A stretch of DNA of 64,000 nt from the NCBI RefSeq assembly GCF_041199985.1, contig NZ_CP165647.1, positions 744,001 through 808,000 of the forward strand, read 5' to 3'. A model generated the notes under the pieces. The model saw only the letters and a program-made list of their open reading frames with translations, ran no database searches and had not been told where the DNA came from. A program made the translations under genes and the position numbers. Source of the DNA: Leptotrichia sp. HSP-536 (GTDB lineage Bacteria; Fusobacteriota; Fusobacteriia; Fusobacteriales; Leptotrichiaceae). The first letter of the stretch is position 1. Each line of letters opens with the position of its first letter. Shown piece after piece: positions 29,822 through 38,401 of this stretch.

Positions 29822-30919
29822 ATGAAATATAATTTAGCATTCAAATACAGGATTTATCCAAATAAAGATCAGAAATTATTGATAAACAAGACTTTTGGAT
29901 GTGTTCGTTTTGTTTACAATACAATTTTGTACACTGCGAATAAAATTTATGAAGAAACTGGAAAAAATAAAATAATTACACCTGCCAGTTTGAAAAGTGA
30001 AAACCAATTTTTGAAAGAAGTAGACAGTCTGGCACTTTCAAATGCTCAATTGAATGTAAGACGATCATTTACGAATTTCTTTCAGAAGAGAGCGAAGTTT
30101 CCAAAGTTCAAATCTAAAAAGACTAGTGTTAAAAGTTATACGACAAATTGTGTGAATAATTCAATACGAATTGAGGAAAACAAATATTTGGTTTTGCCAA
30201 AATTGAAAAAAATTAAATTAAAATATCATAGAGAAATACCGAAGGATTACAAGATAAAGTCAGTAACATTGACAAACAGTAATGGAAATTACTATGTTTC
30301 TGTCTTGACGGAATTTGAAAAAGAAATTCAAAAAATGCCAAGTAATGATAAAGTAATTGGACTTGATTTTTCAATGTCTGAATTATTTGTCAGTTCTGAA
30401 AACCAAAGGGCTGATTATCCAAAATATTTTAAGATGTTGGAGAAAAAATTGAAAAAATTACAAAAATCATTATCAAGAAAAGTAAAATTTTCTAAAAATT
30501 GGTATAAGCAAAAAGCGAAAATATCAAAATTGCATGAATATATCAAAAATTGTCGAAGAGACTTTTTACATAAATTATCGAAAAAATTGTCTGAAGCGTA
30601 TAATACTGTGGCTGTTGAGGATTTGAATATGAAAGGGATGAGCCAGGCATTAAATTTTGGGAAAAGTGTAGGAGATAATGGGTGGGGAACGTTTTTGAGA
30701 ATGCTTGAGTATAAACTGATATTTTTAGGGAAACAATTTTTGAAAATAGATAAGTGGTTTCCATCATCGAAAATTTGTAGTAAATGTGGAAATGTTAAAG
30801 AGGAACTGAAATTATCAGAAAGAAGTTATAAATGTGAGTGCTGTGGAATTGAAATTGATAGAGATTACAATGCGGCATTGAATATAAAAAACATTGGAAA
30901 AGAAATGATGGAATATTAG
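29822..30919 (+). CDS. tnpB: RNA-guided endonuclease TnpB (IS605 OrfB family)
   Basis: A 365-residue, apparently intact TnpB, the ancestor-like relative of Cas12. The N-terminal helix-turn-helix reads FKYRIYPNKDQKLLINKTFG. The RuvC acidic residues are visible: Asp182 in IGLDFSMSELF, Glu266 in VAVEDLNMKGMS, and the DRDYNAALNI motif at 346-348. A zinc ribbon CSKCG...CECCG lies between the last two. AAAGGAGGTG precedes the ATG. With the RNA from its 3' end and right end, TnpB cleaves target DNA next to a short motif and helps the element persist at donor sites. Confidence 0.93.
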   Translation: MKYNLAFKYRIYPNKDQKLLINKTFGCVRFVYNTILYTANKIYEETGKNKIITPASLKSENQFLKEVDSLALSNAQLNVRRSFTNFFQKRAKFPKFKSKKTSVKSYTTNCVNNSIRIEENKYLVLPKLKKIKLKYHREIPKDYKIKSVTLTNSNGNYYVSVLTEFEKEIQKMPSNDKVIGLDFSMSELFVSSENQRADYPKYFKMLEKKLKKLQKSLSRKVKFSKNWYKQKAKISKLHEYIKNCRRDFLHKLSKKLSEAYNTVAVEDLNMKGMSQALNFGKSVGDNGWGTFLRMLEYKLIFLGKQFLKIDKWFPSSKICSKCGNVKEELKLSERSYKCECCGIEIDRDYNAALNIKNIGKEMMEY

Positions 30920-31033
30920 GAAAATAAAAGAAAGCAGGGTAGGAACTACCCGAAGAGCTTGGTAAATATATTTGGCTAACAAAAGCAGATACTTCCCAAG
31001 AAGCTCCCGCTTCTAAAAACGGGAGTAGTTCAC
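30900..31033 (+). ncRNA. Predicted omega RNA scaffold at the right end of the TnpB element
   Basis: In characterised systems the guide RNA comes from the 3' end of tnpB and the right end. Here a stem near GGGTAGGAACTACCC (about 30938-30952) and the terminal CTCCCG/CGGGAG hairpin fit that. The guide would begin at 31034 (TTTCTGATATTATTT), the flanking DNA. Inferred from family knowledge. Confidence 0.55.
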
Positions 31034-31113
31034 TTTCTGATATTATTTAAAGAAAAATTAAAAAAGTTATGCTATAATAGTTTTGATAAATAAATAAGAA
31101 AAAGGTATGATAA

Positions 31114-32289
31114 ATGGATATAAATAAAAATTTGGATTTGGGAAAAATTCGGGAAAAAATAGACAAACTGGATAGCCAGCTGGTAGAACTGCTTGAAGAA
31201 AGACTGCATATTGTGCAGGAAGTGGCACAGTTTAAGAAACAAACTGGGAAAAAGATTTTTGATGAGGAGCGGGAAAAGGAAGTTATTAGAAAAAATCTGA
31301 AAAGAGTAAAAAATAAGGAACTGAACCATTATATTGAGTTAATTTTAAAGGATATTATGGATTCGAGCAAAGAGTATCAGAAATTTAAAATAGGAGTTTC
31401 AACTAAATATGTGAATGACTTGGAGTTTCACAATAAAAAATTGGGATATACTGGGGTACCAGGTTCCTATGCTTATGAAGTGCTTATGAACTTGCTTAAA
31501 AATAATAAAAATTCAAATGTTCAGAATATTGAGGAAAATAAAAATATTTTTCATTTTAATTCGCATAAAGATTTGGTAGAGGCTGTGCATACTAATCAGA
31601 TTGACATTGCAATATTGCCGATAGAAAATTCTATTGTGGGAGAAGTGCGGGACAGCATTGACCTAATTAATACCAAAAGTATTCATATTATAGGAGAAGT
31701 TAGGCACAAAATCTCGCATAATCTTCTTGGATTAAAAGGAAGTAAAATTGAAGATATAAAAAATGTTTATTCACACGAACAGGCATTTATGCAATGCTCT
31801 GAATTTTTGTCAAAGTATGAATGGCAATTAAAACGGATGACAAATACTGCAATTGGTGGAAAATATATTGCGACAAAAGGTGAAAATAAAAATGCCTGCA
31901 TTGCAAATATGAAAACAAAAGAAGTTTATGATTTGGAAGTACTCGAAAAAAATATTAATAATGAAGAGGAAAATTATACGAGATTTTTTGTTATTTCAAA
32001 TGAGGATACTGTAATTGATGGAAGTGATAAAATTAGCATTATAACAAGTGCAAATAATGAATCTGGAGCTTTGATAGAGCTGTTGCAGATTTTTTACGAA
32101 TACGGGCTGAATATGGTGAATTTAAAATCACGTCCACGAGTGAATAAGCCTTGGGAATATTATTTTTACATTGACTTTGAAGGAAATATGGCTGACGAAA
32201 AAGTGCAGATGGCACTTGAAAAAATAAGAGAAAAATCAAATTATTTACAGATTTTAGGAAATTACAAACTGTATAATCTGAAAATATAG
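31114..32289 (+). CDS. pheA: Bifunctional chorismate mutase / prephenate dehydratase (P-protein)
   Basis: A 391-residue enzyme taking chorismate to phenylpyruvate for phenylalanine. Residues 8-95 are the AroQ chorismate mutase helices (IDKLDSQLVELLEERLHIVQ). The dehydratase follows: LGYTGVPGSYAYEVLM, AILPIENSIVGEVRDSIDLI and NTAIGGKYIA, with the catalytic Thr in the TNTA segment. A C-terminal ACT domain (ESGALIELLQIFYEYGLN, SRPRVNKPWEYYFYIDFEG) senses Phe. It is the first of a rightward group of aromatic genes to 36891. Confidence 0.96.
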   Translation: MDINKNLDLGKIREKIDKLDSQLVELLEERLHIVQEVAQFKKQTGKKIFDEEREKEVIRKNLKRVKNKELNHYIELILKDIMDSSKEYQKFKIGVSTKYVNDLEFHNKKLGYTGVPGSYAYEVLMNLLKNNKNSNVQNIEENKNIFHFNSHKDLVEAVHTNQIDIAILPIENSIVGEVRDSIDLINTKSIHIIGEVRHKISHNLLGLKGSKIEDIKNVYSHEQAFMQCSEFLSKYEWQLKRMTNTAIGGKYIATKGENKNACIANMKTKEVYDLEVLEKNINNEEENYTRFFVISNEDTVIDGSDKISIITSANNESGALIELLQIFYEYGLNMVNLKSRPRVNKPWEYYFYIDFEGNMADEKVQMALEKIREKSNYLQILGNYKLYNLKI

Positions 32290-32372
32290 TAAAATTTAAA
32301 AAATAAATTCAAAAGTTAGTGTCATTGTTTATTTTTGGGTTTAAAGATTTTAAGAAAGAAAGATTGAAATAA

Positions 32373-33104
32373 ATGAGATTAGATAAATTTTTGGCAAATT
32401 CGGGAATTGGAACGAGAAAAGAAGTTAAGGAAATTTTGAAAAATAAGAAAGTAAGCGTAAATAATGTTTTTGTAAAAGATGGGAAAATTCACGTTGATGA
32501 AGAAAAAGATATTGTAAAATATGAAAATAAAATTATAAATTACAAGCCATTTGTCTATATTATGATGAATAAGCCCGCTGGAGTGATTTCTGCAACGGAG
32601 GACAGTCACCATAAAACGGTTATTGACTTGTTAAATGATGAATATAGAACTTACGATATTTTTCCAGTCGGACGGCTGGATATTGACACAGAAGGCTTAC
32701 TTTTGCTTACAAATGACGGAATTTTATCGCACAATCTATTATCGCCTAAAAAACACGTGGACAAAAAATATTATGTGAAAATTGCTAAGAAACTTAATGA
32801 AAATGATATAAAAATGTTGGAAAATGGGATAAAACTGGAAGAAAATTTTGTTACGAAAAAAGCGAAAGTTGAAATAATTTCTGAAAGTTCAAATGAAAAT
32901 GATTGTAAAAAAAGTGATAATTTAGTATATATAATAATTTCTGAAGGGAAATTTCATCAAGTGAAGAGAATGTTTAAAGCTATTAATAATGAAGTTCTTT
33001 ATTTGAAGCGGGTGAAAATGGGTAATCTTTTGCTGGATGAGAATTTGGAACTTGGAGAATATCGGGAATTGACGGAAAAAGAATTAAATGGCTTGAGAAA
33101 TTAA
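32373..33104 (+). CDS. RsuA/RluB-family pseudouridine synthase
   Basis: A 243-residue rRNA pseudouridine synthase. The N-terminal S4 RNA-binding domain reads MRLDKFLANSGIGTRKEVKE. The catalytic domain has MMNKPAGVISATEDS and FPVGRLDIDTEGLLLLTNDG with the essential Asp, and ends KFHQVKRMFKAI. Whether it modifies 16S U516 (RsuA) or 23S U2605 (RluB) cannot be told. It lies between pheA and aroE; the spacing is compatible with one transcript. Confidence 0.92.
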   Translation: MRLDKFLANSGIGTRKEVKEILKNKKVSVNNVFVKDGKIHVDEEKDIVKYENKIINYKPFVYIMMNKPAGVISATEDSHHKTVIDLLNDEYRTYDIFPVGRLDIDTEGLLLLTNDGILSHNLLSPKKHVDKKYYVKIAKKLNENDIKMLENGIKLEENFVTKKAKVEIISESSNENDCKKSDNLVYIIISEGKFHQVKRMFKAINNEVLYLKRVKMGNLLLDENLELGEYRELTEKELNGLRN

Positions 33105-33126
33105 TTTTGCAGAAAGAGAGAGAAAA

Positions 33127-33942
33127 ATGGAAAAATATGGATTATTAGGGGAAAAATTGGGACATAGCTATTCAAAGGAGATTCATGAGATTTTTTTTGA
33201 ACTAACAGGGAAAAAAGCTAGCTACGAGATGATTGAAAAGGAAACTGAGCAGCTTGAGGAATTAATGAACGAGATAAAAAATGGGAAATTTAATGGGATA
33301 AATGTTACTATCCCTTATAAATTAGAAGTTATAAAATATTTGGATGAAGTTTCGGAAATTGCTAAGAAAATTGGGGCGGTGAATACGATAACGTTGAAGG
33401 ATGGGAAATTAATTGGAGATAATTCTGATTATTTTGGGTTTTTGAAAACGCTGAAATTGAATGATATTGACGTGAATGGTAAAAAGGTGCTTGTGCTAGG
33501 AACTGGCGGGGCTTCAAAGGCGATTTACAATGTATTAGTTGATAGTGGAGCAGAAAATATTTATCTTGCGACGATTATTGAAGATGATCCGTTTAATGTG
33601 AGAACACAGGATAGATTAATTCATTATTCGGCGATTGCTGGACTTAGGGGCATTGAATTAATTGTAAATTGTACTCCAGTTGGAATGTATCCAGCTGTCG
33701 ATAATTGTCCACTTGAAGAAAAAAATATGATTAATGTCAATGCTGTAATAGATATTGTTTACAATCCTGAAGAAACTGTGCTTATGAAACAATACAAGTT
33801 AAGAGGCATGAAAGTGGCAAATGGACTTACAATGCTTATTTCACAGGCAATAAAGTCTGAAGAAATTTGGCATGATGAAGAATATGGTACAGAAATTCTG
33901 GAAGAGATACATAAAAGATTATCAGAAAAATTGTATAAATAA
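33127..33942 (+). CDS. aroE: Shikimate dehydrogenase
   Basis: A 271-residue NADP enzyme reducing 3-dehydroshikimate. YGLLGEKLGHSYSKEIHE binds shikimate, NVTIPYKLEVIKYLD carries the catalytic Lys, AVNTI and GDNSDYFGF the Asn and Asp, and LVLGTGGASKAIYNVL is the dinucleotide loop. NCTPVGMYP and ANGLTMLISQA complete the family pattern. It begins 22 bp after the pseudouridine synthase gene. Confidence 0.96.
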   Translation: MEKYGLLGEKLGHSYSKEIHEIFFELTGKKASYEMIEKETEQLEELMNEIKNGKFNGINVTIPYKLEVIKYLDEVSEIAKKIGAVNTITLKDGKLIGDNSDYFGFLKTLKLNDIDVNGKKVLVLGTGGASKAIYNVLVDSGAENIYLATIIEDDPFNVRTQDRLIHYSAIAGLRGIELIVNCTPVGMYPAVDNCPLEEKNMINVNAVIDIVYNPEETVLMKQYKLRGMKVANGLTMLISQAIKSEEIWHDEEYGTEILEEIHKRLSEKLYK

Positions 33943-33985
33943 ATTTAAAAAATTAAACAATGGTAAAATTGGAAAGGAAAAGTAA

Positions 33986-34819
33986 ATGTTAAAAAAATTA
34001 GTAATGGGAATACTTGTTATTGCAAGTATCGGTTTTTCAAAAACAAATCAGGAAATTATTGATAGAGGGAATGAAATACAAAAGGCTGTTTTTGATAAGT
34101 ATTTTAATTCACAGATTGTTCCTGCAAATGCTAAAAAGAACGTAACTTTAATGGAAGGTGTCTATGCTGAAATAATGTCAAGTTTGTATAGTGAAAATCG
34201 TACATTTTTTGATAATGAATTTGCAAAACTTTCTGGAAATAGAAAATCAAATTTTAGAACAATGTATTTGTATTATAGCGACTATGTTGTAGAATATCCA
34301 AAGTTTTTAGGAAGTGCATTTGGAAATTTTTTAGCTGATAAAAGTGAATTTCAATCATATGCATATACAAATACGTATTTGCTGCTTGAAACATTCAATT
34401 TGAATATGAATACTTACCTTGAAGCTGAAAAGGACAGCAAGACGATAGATGATAATATTAATGTAATTTATGATTATCTGTACAATTCACAAGATGCAAA
34501 ACAGAAGGATGAATACAAAAAAATGTCAAGTTCACAAATGAAAATGCTTGTAAATCAAGAATACGATAAATTGGAAAAAGCCTTGGATAAACGAGGAAAT
34601 GAAAATAAAACAATGAAAAAAGCAGCAGCTATTTCAAAAGCAAAACTAAAAAAATTAAGAAAATTTTATGCAAATTATGATAAATGGTTTGATGATTATA
34701 TAGACACATCTTCATTGTCTTATGAAAATAAGGAAAAAATGAAGAAATTAGTAAAATTTGAAAATATTTCAAATATAAAATTTATAATACAGTCAATTGA
34801 AAATAAAATTGGAGGTTAG
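33986..34819 (+). CDS. Exported helical protein of unknown function, 277 aa
   Basis: I do not recognise this family. A signal peptide of about 18 residues (MLKKLVMGILVIASIGFS) is followed by a mostly helical, Lys/Asn/Tyr-rich protein without Cys. Aromatic-rich stretches such as MYLYYSDYVVEYPKFLG occur in the middle and a basic helix (KAKLKKLRKFYANYDKWF) near the end. It lies in the aromatic operon between aroE and aroK, with 43 bp before it and GGAAAGGAA as ribosome site. No link to aromatic metabolism is visible. Confidence 0.75.
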   Translation: MLKKLVMGILVIASIGFSKTNQEIIDRGNEIQKAVFDKYFNSQIVPANAKKNVTLMEGVYAEIMSSLYSENRTFFDNEFAKLSGNRKSNFRTMYLYYSDYVVEYPKFLGSAFGNFLADKSEFQSYAYTNTYLLLETFNLNMNTYLEAEKDSKTIDDNINVIYDYLYNSQDAKQKDEYKKMSSSQMKMLVNQEYDKLEKALDKRGNENKTMKKAAAISKAKLKKLRKFYANYDKWFDDYIDTSSLSYENKEKMKKLVKFENISNIKFIIQSIENKIGG

Positions 34820-34877
34820 TAATTAAAAAATATAATAAAAATATAAAATAATAACTGAAAAGTGAAAGGAGTCATCA

Positions 34878-35684
34878 ATGAGTGAAAAAAATTTAAATGA
34901 GGAAAAAAAAGGTAATTCTGTTTCAAAAGATAGAAAATCTTTAAAAGTAAATGACCGCCATAGACATCTTGACTTAAGAATATACAATGAATTGGATGAT
35001 TTTGCATCAGAAGTTTTAAGTGGAGATAAATTTGTAAAGTATGTAGAAGCTAGAAGGGAATATTTATTTGAGCCTGAAGAATCTGTAAAAAAGTATTTAG
35101 GGGAAGATTATGTAAATAGAGACAACGCCGAAGACAAAATAGAAACATTTTCAGATTTTTATTATCAGTATTTAGTAAAATATTCAAGCAGCTATTTATA
35201 TAAATTTATGTCAAAAGGCTTTACTGACGGATTTCGGGAATTACTGAAAAAAAATGAAATAGATCCTGACACTTTGGATATTAATTGGGATAGTATTCGT
35301 TCAAAAGAACTGGAATATGATGAATCTCTTGTAGATATTTTATATTCGATTATAAATTATGAGCTGGAACATCGTGGATATGGAATTTTTGGTATAAATA
35401 TGGGCTATGAGTCAACATTATATTTTATTGTTCCAGAAAAAACATTTTTAAGAATCAATAATGAACCAGAATTATTTACAATCTTTGATATCGGATTTTT
35501 AGAAACAATTTATAGTGAAATATATGAAATTACAGGAAATCTTGGAATTAAAAACGTAAAAATTGGAGATTTTTTGGAAAAACGTGGAAATGAATATTAT
35601 ACTTTATTTATGGATACAGATAAAAATGTCGTAATTGAGAATATTGATGAAAATGATGAATCAAAAGTAAAAATAATATTATAA
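34878..35684 (+). CDS. Cytoplasmic acidic protein of unknown function, 268 aa
   Basis: Not recognised. A charged, probably disordered N-terminus (about 28 residues) is followed by a Tyr/Phe/Glu-rich body with no signal peptide, membrane segment or Cys. The last third alternates short strands (GYESTLYFIVPEKTFLRI, EYYTLFMDTDKNVVIENI). AAAGGAG sets the start. It follows the exported protein by 58 bp and precedes the DUF4250 gene by 23 bp, inside the aromatic gene run. Confidence 0.72.
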   Translation: MSEKNLNEEKKGNSVSKDRKSLKVNDRHRHLDLRIYNELDDFASEVLSGDKFVKYVEARREYLFEPEESVKKYLGEDYVNRDNAEDKIETFSDFYYQYLVKYSSSYLYKFMSKGFTDGFRELLKKNEIDPDTLDINWDSIRSKELEYDESLVDILYSIINYELEHRGYGIFGINMGYESTLYFIVPEKTFLRINNEPELFTIFDIGFLETIYSEIYEITGNLGIKNVKIGDFLEKRGNEYYTLFMDTDKNVVIENIDENDESKVKIIL

Positions 35685-35707
35685 AATTTTTAAAAGGGAG
35701 CTTGAAA

Positions 35708-35896
35708 ATGATAAATTTTGAAACAAAAGATATAATGCTGCTTTATAGTCTTATAAATATGAAATTACGTGATGAATTTCTAGATCTGGATGATTTGACA
35801 AATTATTATGGTGTCAATAAAAATGAACTTTTAAGTAAATTTGCTGAAGTTGGGTATGAGTATGTGGAAAGTGAAAATCAGTTTAAAAGAGTGTAA
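35708..35896 (+). CDS. DUF4250 family small protein
   Basis: A 62-residue protein whose whole length follows the DUF4250 pattern: DIMLLYSLINMKLRDEFLDL, then LTNYYGVNKNELLSKFAEVG and YEYVESENQFK. This is a small helical family of unknown role seen in anaerobes. The ATG at 35708 has AAAGGGAG 6 bases upstream; the TTG at 35702 abuts it. It is followed by aroK after 39 bp. Confidence 0.82.
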   Translation: MINFETKDIMLLYSLINMKLRDEFLDLDDLTNYYGVNKNELLSKFAEVGYEYVESENQFKRV

Positions 35897-35935
35897 TATT
35901 GAAAATAGAAAATGTAAAGAAAAGGTAAATAACTT

Positions 35936-36430
35936 ATGAAAAATATTGTATTAATTGGAATGCCTGCCTGCGGGAAAAGTACAATCGGGTATTGGCTTTC
36001 AAAAAAAATTGATTATCCACTTTTTGATGCGGATAAGTATTTGGAAGAAAAGGAAAACAAAATTATTTCGGATATTTTTTCAAACGAAGGGGAAGAGCAT
36101 TTTAGGGAGCTTGAAACAAAATATCTAGTGGAATTGTCGGAAAAAGAAGGAATTATCATTTCGACAGGTGGCGGAGCTGTTAAAAAAAAGGAAAATATTG
36201 ATATTTTGAAAAGAAATGGAATTGTGGTGTTTTTGAATAGGGAAATTGCCGATATTTATAAGGAAAATCACGAAAATCGCCCACTTTTGAAGGATATTAA
36301 CAACATTCAGAAATTGTATGATGAAAGAATAGATTTGTACAGAAAGTATGCGGATATTATTATAAAAAATAATGATAACATGGATGTAATTGTGGATAGG
36401 ATAATTATGGCTTTGAAGGGGAAACTTTAG
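35936..36430 (+). CDS. aroK: Shikimate kinase
   Basis: A 164-residue kinase that makes shikimate 3-phosphate. The P-loop is GMPACGKSTIG, FDADKYLEEKE binds shikimate and Mg, ISTGGGAVKKKENIDIL is the conserved Gly-rich segment, and ENRPLL is the lid Arg. Normal length. aroQ begins 24 bp later. Confidence 0.95.
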   Translation: MKNIVLIGMPACGKSTIGYWLSKKIDYPLFDADKYLEEKENKIISDIFSNEGEEHFRELETKYLVELSEKEGIIISTGGGAVKKKENIDILKRNGIVVFLNREIADIYKENHENRPLLKDINNIQKLYDERIDLYRKYADIIIKNNDNMDVIVDRIIMALKGKL

Positions 36431-36453
36431 ATTGAAAAGATGAGGATGGTAAA

Positions 36454-36891
36454 GTGGAAATGAAAAAAATAATGATTATAAATGGTCCTAATCTGAATTT
36501 TTTAGGAATTAGGGAAAAAGGAATTTACGGAAATGATGATTATGAAAGTATTTGCAGCTATATAAAAGGAAAATTTGCAGATAAAAATGTAAGAATAGAT
36601 ATTTTGCAGTCAAATTCTGAAGGAAAACTTATTGACTTTTTACAGTCAGCATATTTTAGAAACTTTGACGGAATTGTAATAAATCCAGGAGCTTATACTC
36701 ATTATAGCTATGCAATTTTTGATGCGATAAAGTCAATATCAATTCCAACTGTGGAAGTGCATTTGAGCAATATTCACGAAAGAGAGGAATTTAGAAAAAT
36801 TTCAGTTACGGCATCTGCCTGTGTTGCCCAAATTTATGGAAAAGGTAAAGATGGATATGTGGAAGCTGTTGAGCTTCTTTTAAAAAGATAA
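36454..36891 (+). CDS. aroQ: 3-dehydroquinate dehydratase, type II
   Basis: A 145-residue enzyme that dehydrates 3-dehydroquinate to 3-dehydroshikimate as a dodecamer. INGPNLNFLGIREKGIYG carries the catalytic Tyr, QSNSEGKLIDFLQ the Glu region, INPGAYTHYSYAI the substrate Asn, and VEVHLSNIHEREEFR the catalytic His. A GTG start at 36454 with GAGGATGG fits; ATG 36460 is an alternative. With pheA, aroE and aroK it covers four steps of aromatic synthesis. Confidence 0.95.
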   Translation: MEMKKIMIINGPNLNFLGIREKGIYGNDDYESICSYIKGKFADKNVRIDILQSNSEGKLIDFLQSAYFRNFDGIVINPGAYTHYSYAIFDAIKSISIPTVEVHLSNIHEREEFRKISVTASACVAQIYGKGKDGYVEAVELLLKR

Positions 36892-36906
36892 AAAAGAGGA
36901 TAAAAA

Positions 36907-37341
36907 ATGGAAGAAAATAATAAAAGTGTGGAAATATGCAGAATAGCATTAAAAATGTCAATTTCTTCACGTGATGAAGAAAAAAAATTGATGCAGGATT
37001 ATAGAAAAGTTGGTATAAGAACTGCTGCAGTGAATGTCGGTGGTGCAATGCCCCAATCACGCTTTAAATTTATAGAAAGTGCATTAATGGCGGCAAAACG
37101 GAATAATCTGATTCAGGATGTGCATGCTCACGATGGTGCTGTAATTGGTGCAATGCGGGAAGCGATGAGTCAAATTGAAGCGATTATAAATGGACTTAGT
37201 GTTGGTGGAAAAATTGGACTGGCAAGGGAAGGGGAACATTTGGCTGTGGCGATATTTCTTAGTGTGGGAATATTGCAGTTTAATGAAGTGATAACTTCTG
37301 TTGCACATCGTTCTGTTTCAATATTAGATAATGAAAAATAA
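36907..37341 (+). CDS. HutP-family protein
   Basis: A 144-residue protein that fits the HutP family: EICRIALKMSISSRDEEKKL, GIRTAAVNVGGAMPQSRF, FIESALMAAKRNNLI, HDGAVIGAMREAMSQIEAII and GKIGLAREGEHLAVAIFLSV. In Bacillus HutP is an RNA-binding antiterminator activated by histidine and Mg. Here there is no hut operon; it sits 15 bp after aroQ, so it may sense another ligand. RNA targets are not visible. Family moderately sure, function unknown. Confidence 0.82.
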   Translation: MEENNKSVEICRIALKMSISSRDEEKKLMQDYRKVGIRTAAVNVGGAMPQSRFKFIESALMAAKRNNLIQDVHAHDGAVIGAMREAMSQIEAIINGLSVGGKIGLAREGEHLAVAIFLSVGILQFNEVITSVAHRSVSILDNEK

Positions 37342-37363
37342 AAAATAGATAGGAGTGAATTTA

Positions 37364-38035
37364 ATGGGGAAAAAATTTTTTGATGAAATTGAATTATTTT
37401 TGTTCGATATGGATGGATTATTGTTTGATACTGAAACAATTTATGTGGAATATGGACGTGAAGTGGCTAAGGAAATGGGATACACAATTACAAATGAGAT
37501 TATAGAAAAAACAACAGGTCTTACGGATGAACGCGCAAGAATAATTTATAAAGAAGAATTGGGACAGGAATTTCCATATGATGAAATGATGGGGACAGTT
37601 AAGGATCATATATTTGAAAAAGCTCTAAAAGGTGAAGTTTCGTTAAAGTCAGGTGCAATAGAAATATTGGAATTTTTGAAAAACAGAAATAAACAGATGA
37701 TATTGGCTACTTCATCAGATTTGCGTATGGCAAATGCATTAACTAAAGGAAAAGATGTGAAAAAATATTTTTCTCATTTTATCACAGCAGAAGATGTAAC
37801 TCATGGAAAGCCAGATCCAGAAGTATTTTTGACAGGAGCGAAAAAAGCTGGAGTATCTCCCGAAAAAACAGCTGTATTTGAAGATTCATTCAATGGAGTA
37901 AGGGCTGCAAATGCAGCAGGAACTTTTCCAATTATGGTGCCAGATAAATTAAATCCAACAGAGGAGATTATGAAATTGGTTTATAAAAAATTTGACAATT
38001 TATTGGAAGTACTTGATTATTTTGAGGGAAAATAA
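37364..38035 (+). CDS. HAD-superfamily hydrolase (beta-phosphoglucomutase-like)
   Basis: A 223-residue HAD of subfamily IA. FLFDMDGLLFDTE is motif I (DxDG), ILATSSDLRMANAL motif II with Ser, KPDPEVFLTGAKKAG the Lys motif, and VFEDSFNGVRAANAAG motif IV. The alpha-helical cap between residues 18 and 90 matches sugar-phosphate phosphatases and phosphoglucomutases. Substrate unknown. AGGAGTG sets the ATG at 37364. A strong terminator follows. Confidence 0.88.
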   Translation: MGKKFFDEIELFLFDMDGLLFDTETIYVEYGREVAKEMGYTITNEIIEKTTGLTDERARIIYKEELGQEFPYDEMMGTVKDHIFEKALKGEVSLKSGAIEILEFLKNRNKQMILATSSDLRMANALTKGKDVKKYFSHFITAEDVTHGKPDPEVFLTGAKKAGVSPEKTAVFEDSFNGVRAANAAGTFPIMVPDKLNPTEEIMKLVYKKFDNLLEVLDYFEGK

Positions 38036-38043
38036 ATAGTTCT

Positions 38044-38082
38044 AGAGTTATTTTGATTAAAAGAAATAACTCTTATTTTTTT
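38044..38082 (+). terminator. Intrinsic terminator of the aromatic gene run
   Basis: AGAGTTATTT (38044-38053) pairs perfectly with AAATAACTCT (38064-38073), followed by TATTTTTTT. Confidence 0.93.
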
Positions 38083-38103
38083 GATTTTTTAAAGACTATA
38101 TAG

Positions 38104-38250
38104 TATACTCATACTAAATCTCATTTAAATAACGAATTTATAGTAAAACTGCTTTAAAGCTGAACTCAAAAACTATGACTATTTTACTCAAACTCTAAAT
38201 TTATATAATTTTCAATAGTTCGGTTTTAAATGGGTTCGAGTATAATTTAA
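38104..38250. repeat. MITE-like dispersed repeat, copy A
   Basis: The element starts TATACTC (38104) and ends GAGTATA (38244), with further end pairing CATTTAAA/TTTAAATG. About 110 bp of it match 62898-63010 in inverted orientation with few differences (for example ACTCAAACTCTAAATTTAT against its reverse complement). No coding capacity. Confidence 0.75.
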
Positions 38251-38401
38251 GAAAAGTAAAAAAGAAAGTGATATATTTAATTTTTTTTTGAAATTATAGT
38301 AAAATAAAATATACAGTAGAAACTTTATTTTATAACTTTAAATTTATTATCCAATAAAAAATAAAATGATAGATAATAAATGTTAAGATGGAGGTTATAT
38401 T

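Larger units (their letters stand above)
29650..31033 (+). mobile_element. IS200/IS605-type element carrying tnpB only
   Basis: A tnpB gene with an A/T-rich left flank and a typical right end: CTCCCG (31004) pairs with CGGGAG (31020-31025) and the element appears to finish at AGTAGTTCAC (31033). No Y1 transposase (tnpA) is present, so it depends on an enzyme elsewhere or is immobile. The left boundary is a rough estimate. Confidence 0.65.
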
